Source: an uncultured Clostridia bacterium (GTDB lineage Bacteria > Bacillota_A > Clostridia > TANB77 > CAG-508). From it: DNA of 64,000 bases. A program made the translations under genes and the position numbers. Below, in pieces: positions 57,163 to 64,000 of the stretch. A model generated the notes under the pieces. The model was not told the origin of the DNA. It worked only from the letters and a program-made list of their open reading frames with translations, and did not search any database. Position 1 is the first letter of the stretch, and every line of letters starts with the position of its first letter. The DNA lies in contig CALYAC010000006.1 of NCBI GenBank assembly GCA_944393405.1, positions 1 to 64,000 of the forward strand. The letters run 5' to 3'.

Positions 57163-58410
57163 TTATACTCCCATATTTTGTATTGCTTTTAATACACCAA
57201 TTTTTCCATATTCATATGTAAGGCCTCCCTGCATATATGCAATATATGGATCTCTTATTGGTCCATCACATGACAATTCAATAGATGAGCCTTGTGTAAA
57301 TGCTCCTGCCGCCATAATAACTTGATCTGTATATCCTGGCATATCCCATGGCTCAGGTATTGAGTCTGAATCTATCGGTGATCCCATTTGTATACCTTGA
57401 CAATATTTTATAAGTTTTTCTCTATCTCTAAATATTATTGTTTGAACAATATCTGCTCTTTTATCATTATATCTTGGTTCAACATCAAATCCTAAGTCTT
57501 CTAAAATCTTGCTTGCAAATACAGCAGTTTTTAAACTACTTGCTACAACAGATGGTGCCATAAATATACCTTGTAAAAAAGATTTAGTTATACCTAAAGA
57601 AGGCCCTACTTCCTTTCCTTCTCCCGGAGCTGTTAATCTTTCAGCAGCCAAATTAACAAGTTCAGCCTTTCCGGCTATATATGCACCATTAGGAGCAATA
57701 CCTCCTCCTAAATTTTTTATTAAAGAACCAACTATTACATCTGCTCCAATTTCAATAGGTTCTTTTGTGTCTACAAATTCACAGTAACAATTATCTATCA
57801 TTATAATTACATCTTTATCTATATTTCTTATACATTTTATTACTTTTTCTAATTGCTCTAAATCTATACTTTTTCTAGTACTATAGCCTTTAGATCTTTG
57901 AATTTCAATTAATTTTACTTTTCCTTTTTTTAATCTTTCTTCTATTTTTTCATAATCAAAATCATCATTAACTAAGTCTATTTTTTCAAAGTTTATTCCA
58001 TATGATTTTAATGAACTTGGATTATCTACAATTCCTATTACTTCATCTAAAGTATCATATGGTTTTCCTGTTATGCTAAGCATAATATCTCCAGGTCGTA
58101 AAAAGGCAAATAAAGCTACTGTTAAAGCATGTGTACCTGAGATAAATTGTCCCCTAACAATGCAGTCTTCTGCTTTAAATATATCAGCAAAAACTCTTTC
58201 ACATGTATCTCTTCCTATATCTCCATATCCATATCCTGTTGTTTGATTAAAATGCATATCAGATATTTTATTTTCCTGAAAAGCCTTTAAAACTTTTAAA
58301 GAGTTAATTTCACAAATTTCATCAATCTTCTTAAAAACTGGTTCCACTTTTTTTTCTGTTTCTTTTGCTAATTTAACTAATCTATCTGATATTCCAAGTT
58401 CGTTATACAT
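57163..58410 (-). CDS. Methionine gamma-lyase/aluminium-resistance family PLP protein (YnbB-like)
   Basis: A PLP enzyme of the YnbB family, 415 residues. The start MYNELGISDRLVKLAKETEK is followed by HFNQTTGYGYGDIGRDT and VRGQFISGTHALTVALFAFL; the PLP lysine lies in VGSLIKNLGGGIAPNGAYIA, and the end has QVIMAAGAFTQGSSIELSCD. Annotated in many genomes as aluminium resistance or methionine gamma-lyase; the true substrate is unsettled. It lies between the flavoprotein and WG-repeat genes. Confidence 0.88.
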   Translation of the reverse strand: MYNELGISDRLVKLAKETEKKVEPVFKKIDEICEINSLKVLKAFQENKISDMHFNQTTGYGYGDIGRDTCERVFADIFKAEDCIVRGQFISGTHALTVALFAFLRPGDIMLSITGKPYDTLDEVIGIVDNPSSLKSYGINFEKIDLVNDDFDYEKIEERLKKGKVKLIEIQRSKGYSTRKSIDLEQLEKVIKCIRNIDKDVIIMIDNCYCEFVDTKEPIEIGADVIVGSLIKNLGGGIAPNGAYIAGKAELVNLAAERLTAPGEGKEVGPSLGITKSFLQGIFMAPSVVASSLKTAVFASKILEDLGFDVEPRYNDKRADIVQTIIFRDREKLIKYCQGIQMGSPIDSDSIPEPWDMPGYTDQVIMAAGAFTQGSSIELSCDGPIRDPYIAYMQGGLTYEYGKIGVLKAIQNMGV

Positions 58411-58436
58411 TTTTATTTTCCTTTCCTATTTTATAA

Positions 58437-60251
58437 TTATTCTACATTTTCTACATTTTCTGAATTATCTATTGTTACATTATCTTCATCAGCTTCACTA
58501 CTATCAGTACTATCAATATTATCTGTATAGTAATCGTTTCCATACCATTCATCTGATCTATAATATTTTCCAATAAACTCTGGTGTTAAATTGTCTATAT
58601 CATATACTGGTTCTTGAATAATTTTTCCTTCTGAATCAATAACTCCCCATTTACCATTTAATCTAATTCCAGCAAATCCATATTTATTTACTTCTGTTAC
58701 CATATCATATTCGTTTGGTACAACTGTATTTCCATCTTTGTCTACAAATCCCCATTTATCATTTATTCTTTTTGCATAAATTTTATTATTAGGAAATACC
58801 TCTTGAGCCGTTAATTCTTTTCCTGTAAAATCAAAGTATTTCATATCTTTTTCTGATAATACTCTTATATAATTATCAGCTATATCTATACCTGCATTAT
58901 CCATTGAAACTATTACTTGCATATCTTTGTTTATTAAACTTACTGTATTTGTTTCTGATATATTTGCTTGAAGTAATTCTGTATTATCTATTTTAAAAAT
59001 ACTATTATATTTTAAATCAACAAGAGATTTACCTGTTAAGTCTATAATTCCGCTCTTTTGTGAACTAGAAACTATAAAATAATTATTATCTAATTCTTCT
59101 ATATAGCTATATCCTTTATCTATTACAACATTACCATTATTATCAATTATTTTATATATATCATCTGCTCCATATACAATGCTATGCTTTCCATCTTTAG
59201 TTGGAGTTCTTGAAACATATCCATCTGTTACTTCATTTCCGTTAGCATCTATTATTGTTTGAACTCCATCTTTTTCTGCTTTTAAATAAATTCCTCCCCA
59301 TATTAGTTTTGTATATTGAGGTTCTATTTTTATTTTTCCATCCATATCTACTAGTCCATATTTTCCATTTCTCTGAACTGTAAATACATTATTAGTTGCA
59401 TTATATATTATACCTTCGTATTCGTGATTTAAAATTTGTTTTTTATTTTTTAAAACTCCAGCTTGTCCATCTTTATATGCAATTAAGTAAATATTATTAT
59501 CGTCATCTATTTCTGTAATCCTAGATATTTCTGTATATTCTGTATCTAATATTACATCTCCTTTATAATCTATATATCCGTATCTATATCCATTTTCACC
59601 TATATTGCATACAATAAATCCAGTCTTTTGGTATTTAGAATCTACATTATAATAATTATCTACTGTAATATTATCATATTCTACATCAATAACATTTACT
59701 CCATTTAAATTGATTACTCCCTGTTTTTCATCTTGCTCTACTAAGAACATTCCTTCTTTATATATTACTGCTGATATCTCATCATAAATCGGATCTGTTA
59801 TTTCTTTGCCGTCTAAATCTATTAATCCATATTTTCCATCTTTTTTATATTTTAGTACAGATTTTTCAAATGGAATACCATCTGCTGTTGTCTCTGTTGG
59901 AATTGCTTCTATAGTTTGATATCCTGTAAGTATTTGTTCTTTCTTATCATTTAGTATTTTAGTTTCATATTCTCCTGTTTCGGTATTATAGTTAGACATA
60001 CAAATAAATATTGGCTTTGATGGATTAGGTATTTGTATAATATCATAAGAAGGATCTACTAATACGTTTCCTTTGTCATCTATTACTCCGTACCTATTAT
60101 CTATACAAATAGTATTATATTTAATATCTGATACTGTTTCTATATCATAAACATATTTAGCCCTTTTACTAAAATGTAATACTAATACTGTTGCAATAAT
60201 AGCAATTATAGCCACAATCATAATAATTATTATTAATTTATTTTTATTCAT
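58437..60251 (-). CDS. WG-repeat membrane-anchored protein
   Basis: A 604-residue protein with an N-terminal membrane anchor (about residues 4-27) and about ten WG/KWG-type repeats (for example RYGVIDDKGNVLVDPSYD, KYGLIDLDGKEITDPIYD, KWGFVDKDGNTVVPNEYD, KWGVIDSEGKIIQEPVYD). The repeats likely form a beta-propeller-like extracellular or surface domain. An acidic tail (DSTDSSEADEDNVTIDNSEN) closes it. Function unknown. It lies 18 bases after the CNNM gene, in the same operon. Confidence 0.85.
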   Translation of the reverse strand: MNKNKLIIIIMIVAIIAIIATVLVLHFSKRAKYVYDIETVSDIKYNTICIDNRYGVIDDKGNVLVDPSYDIIQIPNPSKPIFICMSNYNTETGEYETKILNDKKEQILTGYQTIEAIPTETTADGIPFEKSVLKYKKDGKYGLIDLDGKEITDPIYDEISAVIYKEGMFLVEQDEKQGVINLNGVNVIDVEYDNITVDNYYNVDSKYQKTGFIVCNIGENGYRYGYIDYKGDVILDTEYTEISRITEIDDDNNIYLIAYKDGQAGVLKNKKQILNHEYEGIIYNATNNVFTVQRNGKYGLVDMDGKIKIEPQYTKLIWGGIYLKAEKDGVQTIIDANGNEVTDGYVSRTPTKDGKHSIVYGADDIYKIIDNNGNVVIDKGYSYIEELDNNYFIVSSSQKSGIIDLTGKSLVDLKYNSIFKIDNTELLQANISETNTVSLINKDMQVIVSMDNAGIDIADNYIRVLSEKDMKYFDFTGKELTAQEVFPNNKIYAKRINDKWGFVDKDGNTVVPNEYDMVTEVNKYGFAGIRLNGKWGVIDSEGKIIQEPVYDIDNLTPEFIGKYYRSDEWYGNDYYTDNIDSTDSSEADEDNVTIDNSENVENVE

Positions 60252-60269
60252 ACATCTCTCTCCTTTGTT

Positions 60270-61638
60270 TTAATCTTTATCTTCTTTTTCTTCTGTGTCT
60301 TTATTTTTATCTATATTCTCATCTGCATCTTCCTCTTCTACTTCTTCTTTCAAATTTTTACATACTTTTACATATTTTATTCTTCTATCTTCTATTTCTT
60401 CTACTTTATATGTTAAATTTTCATCTTCTATAACTGGTTTTTCTGTTTCGTCTGGTATTCTACCTAATAAATCTAATAAATATCCTGATAAAGTCTCATA
60501 ATCTCCTTCTGGTATTTCTACTCCAAATAATCTATTTAATTCATATAGAGTAATAGTACCATTTAATAAATATGTGTTTTCATCTATTTTTTTTACGTCA
60601 ATTTCTTCATCATCATATTCATCAAATATATTACCTACGATTTCTTCTATTATATCTTCCATAGTTATAACTCCGGCAGTTCCTCCATATTCATCAATTA
60701 CAACTGCCATTTGTACTTTGTTTTGTTGCATTTCTTTAAATAATTCATCTATATCTTTAGACTCTGGTATAAAATATGCCTCTCTCATTAATTTCTTTAA
60801 ATCTATCTTCTTGTTATTTTTTAATGGTTTTATTAAATCTTTTACAAATAAAATTCCTTTTATATTATCAATACTTTCATCATATACAGGTATTCTACTA
60901 TATTTATATTCATCAATTTTTTCTAATAACTTATTTATATCATCATTTATATCTATAGCATACATATCTGTTCTAGGTGTCATTATTTCAGATACTACAA
61001 TATCATTAAATTGAAAAACATTATTTAATAATTGTTTTTGTTCCTTTTCAATCGTTCCTTTTTCTTCACCTTCGTCTATCATCATTTTTATCTCTTCTTC
61101 TGTAACAATTTCTTCTTCTGCTTCTCCTACACCAAATATTTTAGAAATCATATTTGTTGATATTGTAAGTAATTTTACAAGTGGAGCTGTTATTATTGAG
61201 ATAGCTCTTATAACTCCGATTGTTGCATATGATATTTTTTCATAATATTTCATTGCTAATCTTTTTGGAACTAATTCACCAAAAACAAGTGTAAAGAATG
61301 AAAGTATTATTGTTATAAGTACAATTGAAATACCTCTCCAAACATCTATTGTAAAAAATGGCATTGCTTCACTTAGAACTGGTGCCAATTTGTCTGCAAA
61401 TGCATCTGAAGCAAACGCACTTGATAAAAATCCTGCTAAAGTTATTCCTATTTGTATTGTTGATAAAAATTTGCTAGGAGTTTTCAACATCTTTAATATC
61501 TGTTTTGCTTTTTTATTACCGCTCCTTTGCTTCCCTTTCTATTTTTGCATCATTTAGTGAAATAAAAGCTAATTCAGTAGCTGCAAAGTATGCATTTACT
61601 AAAATTAAAATTGCTAAAAAAATAATTTGTGATAACAT
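60270..61638 (-). CDS. CNNM/HlyC/CorC-family membrane protein, +1 frameshift at CGG
   Basis: Members have a DUF21 membrane domain, two CBS domains and a CorC/HlyC domain and are linked to Mg2+/Co2+ handling. The first 39 codons from ATG 61638 (MLSQIIFLAI and on, then FISLNDAKIEREAKE) meet CGG TAA at 61519-61521. Skipping the C gives GNKKAKQILKMLKTPSKFLS and GITLAGFLSSAF, the expected family sequence. CBS pair (EIMTPRTDMYAI, GILFVKDLI, VQMAVVIDEYGGTAGVIT) and CorC domain follow. About 455 residues in all. Without the shift only a 40-residue peptide results. First gene of a five-gene operon. Confidence 0.9.
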
Positions 61639-61758
61639 TTATCCATATCCTTCCTATGTAATTTAGTATAAAACTTAATATTTTTATTATATACTATTTT
61701 TTTATTTTTACATATATTATGATAATTTATTTAGTAAGTATTGTCAAGGATTCCAAAA

Positions 61759-61788
61759 GAAAAATAGACCAAAAAAGGTCTATTTTTT
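61759..61788. terminator. Terminator between the SpaA-like gene and the CNNM operon
   Basis: Ten-base stem AAAATAGACC with GGTCTATTTT; T runs on both strands. It lies downstream of the SpaA-like gene and upstream of the CNNM start. Confidence 0.75.
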
Positions 61789-61833
61789 CAATAAGTTTTA
61801 TTCTCATTATTTCACTATAATTTTTATTTATTT

Positions 61834-61864
61834 TACTAATATTTATATAATATAAATATTAGTA
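61834..61864. repeat. AT-only inverted repeat at the end of the SpaA-like gene
   Basis: Fourteen-base arms TACTAATATTTATA and TATAAATATTAGTA around TAA. The repeat covers the last codon and stop (61859-61861) of the SpaA-like gene, so the gene ends inside a hairpin. Confidence 0.6.
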
Positions 61865-63130
61865 TCCAGTTCTTGGAAGATTTACCTCTTTTTCACCATA
61901 TGTAGTTAAATTACCATCTTCAACTTTTTTATCTTCATCTTCTGGTTTTTTATAATTATTTACATCAACACTATATTTTTGATTTAATTTAACGTCTATT
62001 TCAATTAATTCATCATATATGGTATATCCATCTGGTGATTTTATTTCTTCTATATAATATTTTCCTGGCAATATTCCTGAAATTTCAGCTTTTCCTTCTT
62101 CATTAGTTGTTATATCAGAATAAACTACTTCTTTATTTTCATTTAAAATATTAAATTTTGCACCTGCTAAATATTTACTAGTCTCCGCATCTTTTTTTAT
62201 CAATTCTATTGTAGTTGTATTTTTTAAATAATTTACAACTAATTTACTATTTTCATATTCATAGTCCCCTGCTGCTAACGCATAGCTTTGTTTGTTACTG
62301 TCAGGAGATTTACCATATAAAATAGGTCTTGTCTTCATATTAGCTATAACTTCTAATTCAAATTTTCCGTCTTCTATCAATTCTGTTATAGGTATTAATA
62401 TCTTAAATTTTTCACTTGAACTAAATTCTTTTTTTTCATTATTATTTATATCAACAATTTTTACATTATTCAAATTAACATTTTTTAATTTTACTGAATA
62501 TTCTGTACTCTCTACATTTGTCTCAACTTCATACGTTTTTGATGCATAACTTTTATCAATATCATCTAATTTCCATGATTTATCATCTGTTTTTATCTCT
62601 ATAATTGCTGATGGTTTGGTTTGATTTGATTTTCTTGCTGCATTTGATATTTTTATAGCTGCATTTAGCACTCTTTCTCCTTGTTTATTTAATCCTGAAA
62701 AATCATCCCAATCATAATTATACATCATATCATACACGGCCATTTTTGTTGCTGCAAAAGCTTCAATATCACTATTACAACCTAAGCTTTCGGCACTAAC
62801 AAAGGGATATCCATTATTTACAGCCCTCCATATCTTTGAGTTATTTACTAAATCATCTACTTTAACAGTATATTCATCTGTTTCAGTTACTCCTGGTAAA
62901 TTTCTATTTAAGCAATATGCTGGATACTCTATTCCATTTTTTTCATATACTACAAATTCTACTCCCACTTTAATATCCTTATACATTAAGCAAACTATTT
63001 CTCCTTTAGAATATAAATCTGCTTCATCTATTAAATATGTAGCTGCTTTAGATACATTTGAAAAAATGCATAATGTTGTAGTAATAAAAATTAAAATAAA
63101 TGTTATTAATATTATCTTTTTTATTTGCAT
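61859..63130 (-). CDS. Surface protein with thioester and SpaA domains, LPRTG end
   Basis: A 423-residue exported protein: signal peptide (residues 1-30), then a thioester-type domain (EFVVYEKNGIEYPAYCLNRN, with the cysteine of Cys-Gln thioester domains), a linker, and a SpaA/Cna_B prealbumin domain (about 310-395: TTIELIKKDAETSKYLAGAK, GKYYIEEIKSPDGYTI). It ends EVNLPRTGY with the stop one residue after the LPxTG-type motif, so the usual hydrophobic segment and charged tail are missing. It follows the sortase gene by 84 bases. Likely the sortase substrate, or a truncated one. Confidence 0.85.
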   Translation of the reverse strand: MQIKKIILITFILIFITTTLCIFSNVSKAATYLIDEADLYSKGEIVCLMYKDIKVGVEFVVYEKNGIEYPAYCLNRNLPGVTETDEYTVKVDDLVNNSKIWRAVNNGYPFVSAESLGCNSDIEAFAATKMAVYDMMYNYDWDDFSGLNKQGERVLNAAIKISNAARKSNQTKPSAIIEIKTDDKSWKLDDIDKSYASKTYEVETNVESTEYSVKLKNVNLNNVKIVDINNNEKKEFSSSEKFKILIPITELIEDGKFELEVIANMKTRPILYGKSPDSNKQSYALAAGDYEYENSKLVVNYLKNTTTIELIKKDAETSKYLAGAKFNILNENKEVVYSDITTNEEGKAEISGILPGKYYIEEIKSPDGYTIYDELIEIDVKLNQKYSVDVNNYKKPEDEDKKVEDGNLTTYGEKEVNLPRTGY

Positions 63131-63214
63131 ATATATATATAATTCCTTTCTTAAAATTTAATGCATTATTAATCTTATATAATTTATTAATTTTTTCTCA
63201 TAATTTTATCTAAA

Positions 63215-63911
63215 CTATTTAATCTCTATTGCTTGAATACATCTTCTATATTCATACATATTCTCTACACAAGTAATTAATGTAATCCTATTATCTTTTG
63301 TATTTTCTATATACTCCCAATTTGTTTGTTTAATGATTTTATTCATAATTACTTTATACTCTCTTTTTCCATATTTTGTCTCATAGATTATTTTATCTCC
63401 GAATTCTTAATTCTTTAATTTTCTGAAAAAAATTACAATCTATTCCTCTATTATGCCCAGCTAGTGCAACATTTCCATCCCATATTGGTGTTTCATTAAA
63501 ATGTCCAACTGCTGTTGCTAAAATATTTTGTGATGTACCTTTTTCTATAGGAGCATCTATATTTATCTTTGGTATCTTTATTCTCCAACCATTTTCCTTA
63601 TTTGCATTACTAATTATCTTATATCTTTCTTCATTTTCTGTATTTAAATTATCAGTCGCATATCCTATTTGCATTATTTCTGTACTTATTTTCTTTGAAT
63701 TTATCAATTTGACTGAAATACTTTTATCTTTTATATATAAATTTTCTTTTACTTTATTTTGTTTAATTTCTATTTCTTCTCTAGATAAAATATATTTATT
63801 TTCATATATTTTAAAAACATATATATCTAGCAATACTATTAATACTATTAAACAAAAAGTTAAAACACTGAAAAAAATAATATTAATAGATCTTTGGTTG
63901 ATTTTTAACAC
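63215..63911 (-). CDS. Class D-like sortase, +1 frameshift at CGG
   Basis: A membrane-anchored transpeptidase that cleaves LPxTG-type signals. GTG start at 63911 after AGGAGGATGATAT; TM near residues 10-32; PKINIDAPIEKG; the catalytic His in LAGHNRGID. The frame meets CGG at 63399-63401 (ELRI-CGG-AGA-TAA). Skipping the C gives ELRIGDKIIYETKYGKREYK and then TLITCVENMYEYRRCIQAIE, with the catalytic Cys and the Arg. About 231 residues in all. Without the shift the protein lacks its catalytic cysteine and cannot work. The motif spacing fits class D/E more than A. Confidence 0.92.
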
Positions 63912-64000
63912 ATATCATCCTCCTATTTTTTTATAAAAAACGTTTAATTTGTTACTTTGGATTTATATAATAAGAATCAAATGTTTTAATAAATTTTTTT
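63912..64000. other. Right edge, AT-rich leader of the sortase gene
   Basis: Holds the AGGAGG ribosome binding site of sortase and AT-rich sequence. No complete gene or RNA element is seen before the window ends. Confidence 0.4.

Overview
The window looks like a chromosomal segment of an AT-rich, spore-forming member of the Clostridia (Bacillota). The support is strong A/T codon bias, Gram-positive control elements (T-box, lysine riboswitch, CIRCE), sporulation genes (spo0A, spoVG, ylbJ, splB, whiA) and a sortase with an LPxTG-type surface protein. No prophage, insertion sequence or CRISPR array is visible. The species cannot be fixed from the sequence.

Layout. 1-4348: S10 ribosomal operon (rpsJ-rplC-rplD-rplW-rplB-rpsS-rplV-rpsC, minus strand) behind a strong promoter and a structured leader with a possible 14-codon leader peptide. 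4405-7306: amino-acid ABC transporter under a lysine riboswitch and terminator, so probably a lysine importer. 7383-12301: asnS, a foreign-looking orphan gene, spoVG, murC and a GT51 glycosyltransferase. 12331-15490: hemW, whiA, prmC and a likely 6S RNA. 15546-23296: the rimP-nusA-rnpM-rplGA-infB-rbfA-nrnA-truB operon. 23472-29811: a membrane protein, pheST with a Phe T-box, an exported protein and a small alarmone synthetase. 30045-36697: mutS2, mtaB, a second foreign-looking gene, and groES-groEL under CIRCE. 36755-45135: small membrane protein, purine nucleoside phosphorylase, Mg2+ P-type ATPase, SplB, YlbJ, a CrtO-like acyltransferase and tRNA-Met. 45249-52509: rpoD-dnaG, CarD, CoaB, dUTPase, a foreign-looking cysteine-peptidase-like gene and an EamA transporter. 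52789-64000: a fourth foreign-looking gene, GDPD, spo0A, a five-gene operon (CNNM/CorC, WG repeats, YnbB-like, flavoprotein, YigZ), then SpaA-like surface protein and sortase.

Main observation. Five genes (GT51 transglycosylase, mutS2, mtaB, CNNM/CorC and sortase) are each split by a +1 frameshift. In all five the frame-0 codon at the break is CGG, the shift skips its C, and the next codon is GGA or GGT (Gly), which restores the expected family sequence. By my manual scan of both strands, the other native genes in the window have no in-frame CGG at all. This suggests that CGG has lost ordinary arginine decoding in this lineage and acts as a +1 frameshift or quadruplet (CGGN) signal. A systematic sequencing or assembly artefact is the main alternative.

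Four orphan genes of visibly different base composition (8971-9411, 33824-34324, 50911-51429, 52890-53348) each carry exactly one in-frame CGG, and there a +1 shift would cut the protein short. They look recently acquired and give a natural test of the idea.
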